From: Shinella sp. SUS2
GTDB lineage: Bacteria; Pseudomonadota; Alphaproteobacteria; Rhizobiales; Rhizobiaceae
Length of the DNA: 64,000 nt
Direction: 5' to 3'
NCBI RefSeq assembly: GCF_001262505.1
Contig: NZ_KQ410738.1
Coordinates: 62,001 to 126,000 of the forward strand
Below, piece by piece: positions 32,207 to 40,675 of this stretch. Each line of letters starts with the position of its first letter. Positions within the stretch are counted from its first letter, which is position 1. A program made the position numbers and the translations under genes. The notes below the pieces were generated by a model that made no database searches, had not been told where the DNA came from, and saw nothing but the letters and a program-made list of their open reading frames with translations.

Positions 32207-32854
32207 ATGACGATCGAGACATTGAATGCCGCAGGCCTGATCGACCTTTTCAAGAGCTGGAAGGATCTCTTTTCCGAACAGCGTGAATTTCTCATCGCGC
32301 TCGACGGCAAGGTAGGCGACAGCGACCTCGGCATCACCATGAGCAAGTCCTTCGCCGCCGCTGCCGATGCATTGGAGGCAGAGGGCGAAGCGGCAGGTAT
32401 CGCCAAGCTCCTGCGTACAGCCGGGGCAACAATGGCCCGCACCGCTCCCTCCACCATGGGTACGTTGACGGCGACCGGATTCCTGCGGGCCAGCAAGGCC
32501 GTTGAGGGCAAGGATGTGCTGGAAACGGCGGACATGGCCGCCTTCTGGCGCGCCTATCGCGATGGCGTTGCCGAACGCGGCAAGGCGAAGGTCGGCGACA
32601 AGACCTTGCTTGACGTGCTCGACCCGATTGCGGTGACACTGGAAGCACAGGCCGTTGCCGGCGCTTCGCTTGCCGATGCGCTCAACGCCGCGGCAGACGC
32701 CGCCGAGCAGGCGCTCGAAGCCACCAAGTCCCTGCTTGCCCAGCATGGCAAGGCCGCGGCCTTCCAGGAAAAGACCATCGGCCTGCAGGATGCGGGCGCG
32801 ACAGTGGGGGCTTCCCTCATCCGCCGCATGGCGGACTTCGTGGCAAGCCGGTAG
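32207..32854 (+). CDS. Dihydroxyacetone-kinase-family nucleotide-binding subunit (DhaL-like)
   Basis: A 215-residue DhaL-family all-helical protein that holds Mg-nucleotide and phosphorylates the DhaK-bound substrate. The three metal-binding aspartates are Asp33, Asp38 and Asp40 in LDGKVGDSDLGITM. The usual GDGDHG is GDSDLG here, so the His after the third Asp is Leu, as in some sugar-kinase-like branches. It starts five bases after the DhaK-like stop. It is the last gene of the LacI-controlled operon. The substitution may alter nucleotide use or substrate; the pair still looks functional. Confidence 0.9.
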   Translation: MTIETLNAAGLIDLFKSWKDLFSEQREFLIALDGKVGDSDLGITMSKSFAAAADALEAEGEAAGIAKLLRTAGATMARTAPSTMGTLTATGFLRASKAVEGKDVLETADMAAFWRAYRDGVAERGKAKVGDKTLLDVLDPIAVTLEAQAVAGASLADALNAAADAAEQALEATKSLLAQHGKAAAFQEKTIGLQDAGATVGASLIRRMADFVASR

Positions 32855-32863
32855 AGACTGCTT

Positions 32864-32960
32864 CCGGCGAGCCGCAGCGCATGTGCCTCGCCGGCTCGTC
32901 GCTCCGACCGGATGTCGGGGCCCCAACGCCAAACGCACCACCGGCGGGACAAGCCGCCGG
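32864..32960. terminator. Two hairpins between convergent operons
   Basis: CCGGCGAG (32864-32871) pairs with CTCGCCGG (32887-32894), and CCGGCGG (32941-32947) with CCGCCGG (32954-32960). They lie between the DhaL-like stop and the deaminase stop on the opposite strand, where both transcripts must end. No T-runs, so termination here may depend on Rho. Confidence 0.35.
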
Positions 32961-32980
32961 CGGCGCATCCGGGGGAGGGA

Positions 32981-33586
32981 TCAGTTGAGGGGGATGGCGT
33001 TGCCGTCCTTGCTTGTCTGGTAGACGACCGAGAGATCGTCATATTTCAGCCGGATGGCCTCGGCGCGTTCCTTGAACTGCGACCGCTGCGGCTCGGGAAG
33101 ACGGTCGATCAGTGCGTGGATCGACTGTCCCTTCCAGAAGGCATTCGTCCTGTTGTAGCCGCCGGCGTCGAGCGTGAAGACCTCCTTCAGGATCTTCAGG
33201 TCGTGCGGGATGGAGAACGCGTCGCGGGAATCCTCGTGACTGAAGAAATAGAAGAAATTGTCGAACCCCGCCCAGGTGATCGCCGACAGACACATCGAGC
33301 AAGGCTCGTGCGTCGACAGGAAGATGAGGTCCTTGGAATCCGGCCGATCGCATTGCGGCATCTCGTAGAACCGCTTCAGGGTGTGGACCTCCCCGTGCCA
33401 CAGCGGGTTTTCCGTCTCGTTGTTGGTCTCGACGAGCACCGTGGACAGGTCCGACTTGCGCAGCAGCGCCGCGCCGAAGACCTTGTTGCCGGCAGCAACG
33501 CCGACCTCCGTGGTGGGGATGATGCCGTCCTCCATCGTGCCGAACAGGGCATCGAGCAGGCTTCGGGTTTCGGTTTCTTCTGACAT
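32981..33586 (-). CDS. Cytidine/deoxycytidylate-type deaminase
   Basis: A 201-residue zinc deaminase of the CDA superfamily, which hydrolytically deaminates bases, nucleosides or related compounds. Zinc and catalytic residues are His64-x-Glu66 (WHGEVH) and Pro95-Cys96-x-x-Cys99 (HEPCSMC). It is larger than TadA or CDD and has a C-terminal extension of about 95 residues with GYNRTNAFWKGQSIHAL. It is downstream of an NCS2 purine-type permease gene in the same direction, 83 bases apart, so a purine or a related heterocycle is the likely substrate; guanine deamination is one possibility. Identity of the base is unknown. Confidence 0.87.
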   Translation of the reverse strand: MSEETETRSLLDALFGTMEDGIIPTTEVGVAAGNKVFGAALLRKSDLSTVLVETNNETENPLWHGEVHTLKRFYEMPQCDRPDSKDLIFLSTHEPCSMCLSAITWAGFDNFFYFFSHEDSRDAFSIPHDLKILKEVFTLDAGGYNRTNAFWKGQSIHALIDRLPEPQRSQFKERAEAIRLKYDDLSVVYQTSKDGNAIPLN

Positions 33587-33669
33587 TGTGTCTCCGTTGG
33601 TGTCGTGGGGAAAGGTGGTCCGGATCAGGGACAGGGCACGATCCGGAGCCAGGGGAGTGTCGGGCGCCC

Positions 33670-35142
33670 TCAGTGCGCAGCCTCCGGGATCATCGGGATC
33701 TCGACGCCCTTGGCGTCATAGAGCTTGCCATTGAGGAAGTAGTCGCCGTCATGAAGCCGGGCGATATCGGTGTAGCGGATCGTTCGCTCGGTGGCCGCCA
33801 CGAAGACGGACTGCTGGTCCGAATTGCCGGCCTTGACATGGTTGAACAGTAGGTTGAGGACGATCGCCATCAGGGCAGCAGAACTGATGCCGGAATGGAA
33901 GATCGTCGCGACCCAGGCGGGAAAGTGCTCGTAGAAGCCGGGCGAGGCGATGGGGATCATGCCGAAACCGATCGAGGTCGCGACAATCACCAGGTTCATG
34001 TTATTCTGGTAGTCGACCTTTGAGAGGGTTCGGATGCCGCTGGCCGCGACCGTGCCGAACAACACGATGCCGGCGCCACCGAGAACCGAACTCGGCACTG
34101 CCGCCACGACACGCCCCATGACCGGCAGCAAGCCGAGGATCACGAGGAAAAGGCCTCCGGTCGCCACCACATAGCGGCTCTTGACGCCGGTGACGGCGAC
34201 AAGCCCGACATTCTGCGCAAAGGCGCTTTGCGTGAACGAGCCGAAGATCGGTGCGAGAATGCTCGACAGCATATCGGCGCGCAGGCCATCGCCCAGGCGG
34301 CGCGAATCCACCTTCGTCTCAACGATCTCGCCTACGGCGAGAATATCGGCCGATGTCTCCACCAGCGTGACGATGATGACGATAAGCATGGAGATGATGG
34401 CGGCGATCTCGAAGGTCGGGTAGCCGAAGTGGAAGATGGTCGGCAGCGCGAAGAAGGGACCGTTCGACACCTGCGAGAAATCGGTCATGCCGACGGCATA
34501 GGCAATGCCTGTCCCGATCACCAGCGCGAGCAGGATGGACAGCCGCGAGATCGAAGCGCTGCCGACCTTGCTGAGCAGGAGAACGATGGCCAGTGTCACA
34601 GCGGCGAGCTGGATGTTGGCCGGGCTACCGAAATCAGGCGAGCTGCTGTTACCGCCCATGGCCCAGAAGGCGGCGACCGGCATCAGCGTCAACCCGATCG
34701 TGGTGATGACGATGCCCGTGACGAGCGGCGGGAAAAAGCGGGTGATGCGCGAGAAGACCGGGGTGATCAGCAACCCGATCAGCGAAGCGGCGATAACGGC
34801 GCCCAGGATGGACGGAATGCCGCCATTGCCCGATATCGCCACCATCGTCGCAACGCCGGAGAACGAAACACCCTGCACCAGCGGCAGGCGGCTGCCGAAG
34901 AATGGCAGTCCGAGGGTCTGCAGGATGGTGGCAAGGCCGCCGGCAAACAGCGATGCCGTGACCAGCAGGCCGACATCGCTCGGGCTCAGTCCCGCGGCCT
35001 GGCCGACGATCAGCGGTACGGCGACGATACCGCCATACATCGTCAGGACATGTTGAAGCCCATAGGCGATGTTGGCGCCGACGCTGAGTTTTTCGTCTTC
35101 CGGGCGTGCGACGGTTGCACTTTCTTCGTCTGCATGTGCCAA
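33670..35142 (-). CDS. NCS2-family nucleobase/urate permease
   Basis: A 490-residue nucleobase-cation symporter-2 protein with about 12-14 hydrophobic segments. The family signature region QNVGLVAVTGVKSRYVVATG follows AFA, and LVETSADILAVGE is the helix-8 substrate segment typical of xanthine and urate carriers. I place the start at TTG 35142 because GGGAGGAG lies six bases before it and the product then begins AHADEESATV; a more upstream ATG at 35214 has no such site. It probably imports xanthine, urate or guanine for the adjacent deaminase. Confidence 0.9.
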   Translation of the reverse strand: MAHADEESATVARPEDEKLSVGANIAYGLQHVLTMYGGIVAVPLIVGQAAGLSPSDVGLLVTASLFAGGLATILQTLGLPFFGSRLPLVQGVSFSGVATMVAISGNGGIPSILGAVIAASLIGLLITPVFSRITRFFPPLVTGIVITTIGLTLMPVAAFWAMGGNSSSPDFGSPANIQLAAVTLAIVLLLSKVGSASISRLSILLALVIGTGIAYAVGMTDFSQVSNGPFFALPTIFHFGYPTFEIAAIISMLIVIIVTLVETSADILAVGEIVETKVDSRRLGDGLRADMLSSILAPIFGSFTQSAFAQNVGLVAVTGVKSRYVVATGGLFLVILGLLPVMGRVVAAVPSSVLGGAGIVLFGTVAASGIRTLSKVDYQNNMNLVIVATSIGFGMIPIASPGFYEHFPAWVATIFHSGISSAALMAIVLNLLFNHVKAGNSDQQSVFVAATERTIRYTDIARLHDGDYFLNGKLYDAKGVEIPMIPEAAH

Positions 35143-35427
35143 GGTAAACTCCTCCCTACCTTTGCTTGCGTTGAATTCTGCGATTTGCCCCGTTTCAGTC
35201 GATTGCTTCGGCATGGCGCCGGGGCGCTGGCGCATGCCGGAACCTCACCTCTCGCCGGCGCTCCCTGCCGGTTGCAGTACTGGCGCGCGCGAAAAACCCG
35301 ATGGCACATTGCCAAGCAGGCGCTGAGCGGACGGCAACAAAGGCGCCGAAGCGCGGCCCCAGGCGCGGCCCAAACAACAGTCATCTGGAAAGAGAGTATT
35401 TCTCTGCATGCCCCACCAGTTTCCACA
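35143..35427. other. Upstream region of the NCS2 permease gene without a clear gene
   Basis: About 290 bases, with no gene I can support on either strand. It likely holds the promoter and a long untranslated leader of the permease gene, together with the tandem repeats at 35428-35450. Confidence 0.5.
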
Positions 35428-35450
35428 GTTGGACCGGTCGGTTGACCGGT
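35428..35450. promoter_or_regulatory. Tandem GTTG(G)ACCGGT repeats forming a hairpin
   Basis: GTTGGACCGGT (35428-35438) is followed after two bases by GTTGACCGGT (35441-35450). Read as an inverted repeat, ACCGGTC (35433-35439) and GACCGGT (35444-35450) pair perfectly around GGTT. It lies about 290 bases upstream of the permease TTG start and could be an operator or a leader hairpin. Confidence 0.4.
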
Positions 35451-35934
35451 TTCGCTAGGACCCTGTTCCAGGAGGTGCGAGCTCCGGATCGTCATCAACT
35501 TGCGTTGAGCGGGGCATTTCATGTGAGGCCTAAACCTGCACTGTTACAAATCCTGCATTCTTTTAGCCGAGCCTGTCAAGCGCCAGCGCTGATCACCGAG
35601 GACGCAAACGAGCGCCCCCCCATTGGCAGGACGCAGCGGCGTGCCCGGCAATGTGTAGCCAAATCAAGGTGTCCCAGCCTCGAGGCCGCGCTCCATCCGA
35701 TCGCATCTTTGCAGAAATGGCAAAAGACCTTCAGGAAAACGGACCGGCAACGCGCGGTCGACATTGCCAGAGAGGGGCGTCGCGGAGCGCTGATGCAGGT
35801 CGCGGATTTCGGATCTGATTGCGATGCCAGGACTATCTTGGCCGGCAGCCCGTTGCGCACATGAATGGGGCTACCCGCAGGAGTCCCGTTGCTCTAGAAC
35901 GCCATCACGACGAGGATTGCACCGGAGGTTTGCC
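35451..35934. other. Intergenic stretch with a possible gene relic
   Basis: About 480 bases between the permease leader and the methyltransferase gene. On the minus strand, 35664-35873 is open between two stops, with a protein-like reading that includes LHQRSATPLSGNV and FPEGLLPFLQRC but no start codon or ribosome site. It may be the tail of a decayed gene. I see no other feature. Confidence 0.4.
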
Positions 35935-36633
35935 GTGAGCCAGAACAACAAGACCATCACCACGTGGTATGTCGATCCGGACGCTGAGGACCGGATGTCG
36001 GATGGTCATGCGCCCATCTGGCGGCACCTGATCGATCTCATCTCCGAGCGCGACCTCAGCCAGAAAAGCGTGCTCGATTTCGGCTGCAACCAGGGCGGCC
36101 TGTTGCGGCATCTCTATGCCATCAGGCCCTTCCGCAAGGCGCTCGGCATCGATATCGCCGAGCAGTCGATCGCCAAGGCCGAGGCATTCAAGGGCAATAT
36201 TCCCGTCCAGCACGCTGTCGGCGGAACGCTGGGCGGCTGGATCGAGGAGTTCGATCTCGCGCTCAGCCATGAGGTGATCTATCTCGTTTCCGACATCGAC
36301 GCCCATGCCGCCGATATTTTCAAGGCCCTGAAGCCGGGTGGCGTCTACTACGCCGTCACGGGCTGCCATACCGACAATCCACTCTGGCCGAAGTGGCGCG
36401 ATCTCGTCGCCCAACGTACCAACACGGTTGTGCAGGACCGGTCGATCACCGACTATGCCAGGGCGTTTTCCAAAGCCGGTTTCACGGTCTCGGGCCGCAA
36501 GCTGGAATACGATGGCTTCATCCCGTTCTTCGAAGACGGCTGGACACCCGACTTCGCCGACGCGCTCGACTACTACACGCAGACCAAGATCGTCTTCCGG
36601 CTGGTCAAGACCCCAGCCGGTGCAGCGTCGTAA
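35935..36633 (+). CDS. SAM-dependent class I methyltransferase
   Basis: A 232-residue methyltransferase. Motif I, SVLDFGCNQGGLLRHL, near residues 41-56, binds SAM; FDLALSHEVIYLV is the motif-IV strand and ALKPGGVYYAVTG motif VI. GTG 35935 is the start, since GGAGG lies 7 bases before it and no ATG is near. The 3-prime end overlaps the convergent siderophore-ATPase gene by 29 bases. Substrate unknown; it might modify a metallophore or belong to no pathway here. Confidence 0.85.
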   Translation: MSQNNKTITTWYVDPDAEDRMSDGHAPIWRHLIDLISERDLSQKSVLDFGCNQGGLLRHLYAIRPFRKALGIDIAEQSIAKAEAFKGNIPVQHAVGGTLGGWIEEFDLALSHEVIYLVSDIDAHAADIFKALKPGGVYYAVTGCHTDNPLWPKWRDLVAQRTNTVVQDRSITDYARAFSKAGFTVSGRKLEYDGFIPFFEDGWTPDFADALDYYTQTKIVFRLVKTPAGAAS

Positions 36634-37402
36634 GCTCGACGTCGAAATGGGGCGGCTTGTCGGGCGCGACCTCGACGAACCGCCCTTTCACCCGGAAGGT
36701 CCGTTCAATCAGGCCGCTTTCGGCGAGCGCCCGCGGCGCGCCGTCGAAACGAAGCTCGCCCTTTTCAAGAAGGGAGATGCGGTCGCTGACGGCGATCGCC
36801 TGATTGATGTCGTGGATCGCCATCAGGATCGTCACGCCGCGCTCGCGGCTGAGGCGGTGCACGAGGTCGAGCACCTCCACCTGGTAGCCGATGTCGAGGA
36901 AGGATGTCGGTTCGTCGAGAAGCAGGATGCCCGCCTCCTGCGCCAGCGCCGCCGAAATCCAGGCGCGCTGGCGCTCGCCGCCGGAAAGCTCCTGTAGCGT
37001 CCGGTCGGCGAAGCGCGTGAGGCCCGTGCTTTCAAGCGCCCATTCGATCGCCGCCTCGTCCTTCCGGTCATAGGAGCGGAACAGGCCGACATGGGGAAAA
37101 CGGCCTTGCCGGACAAGCTGGGCGATCGTCATCTCGTCGGGCGCTGCCGGCTGCTGCGGCAGGAAGGCGAGTTTTTTCGCGATCGCGCGCCGCGACATCG
37201 CGGCGACGGCGGTGCCTTCGATCTGGGCTTTGCCGCCTGATGGTGTGATGAGACCGGCCAGCACTTGGAGCGCCGTGCTCTTACCCGAACCGTTCGGGCC
37301 GATGAGGGCGCGGATTTCGCCCTTTTCCATCGACAGCGAGAAATCGGTCAACGCCTTGCGGCGACCGTAGAGGACCGACAGGTGTGAAGCGGTGAGCGGC
37401 AT
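36605..37402 (-). CDS. FecBCD-type ABC importer 1, ATP-binding subunit
   Basis: A 265-residue ATPase of the FhuC/FepC family that powers uptake of iron-siderophore or related metal complexes. Walker A is LIGPNGSGKST, signature LQELSGGERQRAWISAALAQ, Walker B ILLLDEPTSFLDIG, and the switch His is in MAIHDINQA. It begins at ATG 37402 with MPLTASHLSVLYGRR; longer reading upstream belongs to the permease gene in another frame. Last gene of the operon from the binding protein at 40449. Converges with the methyltransferase gene. Confidence 0.93.
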   Translation of the reverse strand: MPLTASHLSVLYGRRKALTDFSLSMEKGEIRALIGPNGSGKSTALQVLAGLITPSGGKAQIEGTAVAAMSRRAIAKKLAFLPQQPAAPDEMTIAQLVRQGRFPHVGLFRSYDRKDEAAIEWALESTGLTRFADRTLQELSGGERQRAWISAALAQEAGILLLDEPTSFLDIGYQVEVLDLVHRLSRERGVTILMAIHDINQAIAVSDRISLLEKGELRFDGAPRALAESGLIERTFRVKGRFVEVAPDKPPHFDVELTTLHRLGS

Positions 37403-37410
37403 GGGCGATC

Positions 37411-38445
37411 TCACGGAACCTTGCGCAGAAGCGCAAGCAGGACAGGAACGCCCATGAGGGCGGTGACGACGCCGATCGGCACTTCCTCCGGCCCGCCGGC
37501 CAGCCGGCCGATCAGGTCGCCCAGCGTGACGATGACGGCGCCGAGCACGACGGTGAGCGGAAGGACCAGCGGAAAATGCCGCCCGGCGAGGAAGCGCGCC
37601 AGATGCGGGACGATGAGGCCGACGAAGACGACCGGCCCGACGGCGCCGACGGCGCTGGACGCCAGCGCGCAGGAGACAAGCAGGACCAGCGAGAACTGTG
37701 CCTTGTAGGAGAGGCCGAAGGAGCGGGCGACAGTCGCATCGAACCGCAGCAGGATCAGCGGGCGGTAGATCAGCGGCAGCATTGCAAGGCCTGCAATCGT
37801 GAACGGCAGCAGGAAGAGCGCATGGTCCCAGGTCCGGGCATAAAGGCTGCCGGAGAGCCATTCGAGAATGATCTCGATGCGGGCCGAGCCCCAGCCCGCG
37901 ATGAGCCCGATGGCAATGGCGTGCAGCACTGCGCCGATGGCGATGCCGCAGAGCGTGATCCGGAGCGGGCTGAGATCGAGGCGGAAGGCAAGCAGATAGA
38001 TGATGCCGCCGGCGATCATACCGCCCATCATACCGGCGGGCGGGAGCCAGGCGATCGGTAGCTCGTTGACCGAGTAGGAATCGGGATTGCCGAGATAGAC
38101 CGTGAAGAGAAGGAAGAGCGTCACGGTCAGCGTCGCGCCCTGCGAGACGCCCATCAGCGAGGGATCGGCGAGCGGATTGCGGGTGATGGTCTGGAGAAGC
38201 AGGCCGGCGAGCGCAAACTGCATGCCGGCCAAAATGCCGGTCACGATGCGCGGCAGCCGGATATCGAGGATGATCGAGCGTGCCTCCGGCGAACCGCTTC
38301 CAGTCAGCGCCGACAGGACATCACGGACGGGCAGGTCGACGATGCCGAGGAAGATGGCGGCGACGAACGACAGGAGGACGAGCGCGAGCGCAATCGGCAG
38401 GATCCAGCGGCTCGGCCGGCCAATCGTCGGGGCGCCCAGGCTCAT
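37411..38445 (-). CDS. FecBCD-type ABC importer 1, permease subunit
   Basis: A 344-residue FecCD-family permease with about ten hydrophobic segments, starting ILPIALALVLLSFVAAIFLG. The family hallmarks are IRLPRIVTGILAGMQFALAG, then LLQTITRNPLADPSLMGVSQGA, and LIVPHLARFLAG with GPVVFVGL near the ATPase contact. ATG 38445 overlaps the partner permease stop by four bases, and the gene ends eight bases before the ATPase start. The two permeases form a heterodimer for the metal complex. Confidence 0.93.
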   Translation of the reverse strand: MSLGAPTIGRPSRWILPIALALVLLSFVAAIFLGIVDLPVRDVLSALTGSGSPEARSIILDIRLPRIVTGILAGMQFALAGLLLQTITRNPLADPSLMGVSQGATLTVTLFLLFTVYLGNPDSYSVNELPIAWLPPAGMMGGMIAGGIIYLLAFRLDLSPLRITLCGIAIGAVLHAIAIGLIAGWGSARIEIILEWLSGSLYARTWDHALFLLPFTIAGLAMLPLIYRPLILLRFDATVARSFGLSYKAQFSLVLLVSCALASSAVGAVGPVVFVGLIVPHLARFLAGRHFPLVLPLTVVLGAVIVTLGDLIGRLAGGPEEVPIGVVTALMGVPVLLALLRKVP

Positions 38446-39446
38446 GCGCCCTCTCCCTTGAAATCGAGCCGGCCGCGCTGGATGAGATAAACGAAGAGTG
38501 GACCGCCGATGAGCGCGGTGACGATGCCGACCGGCAGTTCCTTGGGAATGGCGGCGGTGCGCGCGACAAGGTCCGCCGCGGTCACGATCAGCGCGCCGAT
38601 GGCAGCGGTCAGGCCGATCTCCCAGGCGGTGCCGCGCGGTCGCAGGAGCTTTGCCATATGCGGCGCGGCAAGGCCGACGAAGGCGACGGGGCCGGCAACA
38701 GGCGCGACGCCCGCGACGGGGCAGATGCCGAGCAGCAGCAAGACCGGTTTCCAGAGCGTGAGTTGAACCCCCATCGCCGCGGCGGAATGGTCGCTGAGCG
38801 CGAACATGGCGATCACCCGATGAAGGAAGAAGGCGCCCGACACCCCGACCAGCACCCAGGGCAGCATCTGGACGAGATGCCCCCAGGTCCGCCCGGCAAA
38901 GCCCCCGGCCAGCCAGAACAGCAGCGCCGTCGATTGCGGCCCGGCGAAAAGCAGCACGTAGATGGTGATCGCACCGAGGAAGAGCGAGACGCTGACGCCG
39001 CCGAGGGCCAGATGCAGCGGATGGCTGTTGCCGCCGCGCGCCACCCAGAACGTCACCGATGCGGCGGCAAGTCCGCCGGCGAGTCCGACGAGCGGATAGT
39101 AGTGCCCGGAAACCCAGGGCAGGAAGACGAAGCATGTGACGATCGGTGCGATCGCCCCGGCGGTGACGCCGGTTATGCCGGGATCGGCGAGCGGGTTTCG
39201 GGTCAGCGCTTGGAGGAGATAGCCCGACACGGCAAGCCCCGCACCGGCCGTCGCGGCGGCGAGGCTGCGCGGCAGCCGGAGCGTCCAGACGAGGATCGAC
39301 TCGATCTTGCCGTCGGGGCTGAAAAGCGCCTGCAGGACCGCGCCGGCGGAAAGCGTGCGCGCGCCGGGCATCAAGCCGACAGCGATGACGAGAAGGGTCG
39401 CGACGACGATGCAACCGATGGCTATCGAGAATTTGCGTGCGTCCAT
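38442..39446 (-). CDS. FecBCD-type ABC importer 1, permease subunit
   Basis: A 334-residue FecCD-family permease. LRLPRSLAAATAGAGLAVSG, LLQALTRNPLADPGITGVTA and VAGPVAFVGLAAPHMAKLLR are the family blocks. It begins 19 bases after the binding-protein stop and its stop overlaps the start of the next permease. Together with 37411-38445 it forms the pore. Confidence 0.93.
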   Translation of the reverse strand: MDARKFSIAIGCIVVATLLVIAVGLMPGARTLSAGAVLQALFSPDGKIESILVWTLRLPRSLAAATAGAGLAVSGYLLQALTRNPLADPGITGVTAGAIAPIVTCFVFLPWVSGHYYPLVGLAGGLAAASVTFWVARGGNSHPLHLALGGVSVSLFLGAITIYVLLFAGPQSTALLFWLAGGFAGRTWGHLVQMLPWVLVGVSGAFFLHRVIAMFALSDHSAAAMGVQLTLWKPVLLLLGICPVAGVAPVAGPVAFVGLAAPHMAKLLRPRGTAWEIGLTAAIGALIVTAADLVARTAAIPKELPVGIVTALIGGPLFVYLIQRGRLDFKGEGA

Positions 39447-39465
39447 CGTCGTCGCGGTCAGTCGC

Positions 39466-40449
39466 TTACTTCTGGAGTTCGGCCGGGATGATCTTGGCCG
39501 CTTCCGCCTTCACGTCAACCTTGGGAAAGACATCCGGATAGAGGTAGTGCGCGGCTTCGCGCAGCACGATCTCCCTGGCGATCGGACCGTTGGTCTCGAC
39601 CCATTGATCGCCGACATAGTAGACGCGGTTGTTCTTGACCGCCGTGAGCTCCTGCCAGATCGGGTTGCCCTCATGCGGGCGATCCGGACCGTAATCATAG
39701 ATGAAGAGGACTTCCGGGTCCTTTTCCAGCATGGTCTCCAGGCTGAGGTCCACGCCGAATTCGCCGCCCGGCACCATGGCGCCGGCAATGTTCTCGCCGC
39801 CGATGGCATTCAGGATCGAGGCGGACGTGTTCTCATCATGGAAAGCGAACGGCACTTCCCCGCCCCACATGATGGCGTAGCGGGGATGAGCATCCTTCGG
39901 CGCCTTGGCCGAGACGTCAGCGAGATGCGCGCGAAACGCCTTGTTCAACGCGACGCCGCGCTCAGGCTTGCCGAGGATTTTCGCCAGCGCCTCGATTTCC
40001 TTGTCGCTGCCGTCGAGCAGTTCCATGTTCCAGGCGACATAGGGCGCGATCTTCTCGAGCTGCGGCGCATTGCCGACGGTGTAGCGGCGGATCGCGACGA
40101 TGAGATCCGGCTTTGCTTCCGAGAGAAGTTCGAGGTTCGGCTTGGCACGCTGACCGACCTGCACCATGTCCTTGGTGAGGCCGAGCAGGAACTCCGGCGG
40201 GCGGTCCGCGACCATATAGGTGCTCGCCACCGGCTTGATGCCGAGCGCCAGCGCCACGTCATCAGCGAAGAACGAGATGGAGGCGACGCGTTTCGGATGG
40301 GCAGGAACCGTCACCTCGACGCCGCGGTCATCAGTGACTTTCTGCGTGGCGTCTTCGGCAAGTGCAGGGTTCATGCCCGCAACGACGCAGGCGGCAAACA
40401 CGCCGGACAGAAGGGCACGCCTGCTCAGCAAGGCAAAACTGGAAAACAT
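39466..40449 (-). CDS. FecBCD-type ABC importer 1, metal-complex binding protein
   Basis: A 327-residue periplasmic binding protein of the FecB/FhuD group (Peripla_BP_2). The export signal is FALLSRRALLSGVFAACVVA with cleavage near ALAED. The mature start VTDDRGVEVTVPAHPKRVAS is typical of ferric-siderophore binders, and the long linker helix and second lobe follow. ATG 40449 has GGGAGAG before it; the open frame runs 52 codons further without signal features. Divergent from a LysR-type gene, with a 226-base spacer likely holding both promoters. Specific siderophore not identifiable. Confidence 0.92.
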   Translation of the reverse strand: MFSSFALLSRRALLSGVFAACVVAGMNPALAEDATQKVTDDRGVEVTVPAHPKRVASISFFADDVALALGIKPVASTYMVADRPPEFLLGLTKDMVQVGQRAKPNLELLSEAKPDLIVAIRRYTVGNAPQLEKIAPYVAWNMELLDGSDKEIEALAKILGKPERGVALNKAFRAHLADVSAKAPKDAHPRYAIMWGGEVPFAFHDENTSASILNAIGGENIAGAMVPGGEFGVDLSLETMLEKDPEVLFIYDYGPDRPHEGNPIWQELTAVKNNRVYYVGDQWVETNGPIAREIVLREAAHYLYPDVFPKVDVKAEAAKIIPAELQK

Positions 40450-40675
40450 TGTTCTCTCCCTCAAGGTGATCCGTGATGACAGTGGCGGACGGCTGACAGC
40501 ATGAACGGTTGCACAGAATGCATGCTGCGCTCTTGAGGAAAGCCCTGTTCGCATCGATCGTACGGATGGCGGACGTCGGTCTTCAAGGCAGGCTTCCCCG
40601 ATCATTCTTGTCGTTCTGGCAGAATGTGGATAGATATAGTCAAGTTATTTGCAAGCGAAAGATTCTCACGCCAGC

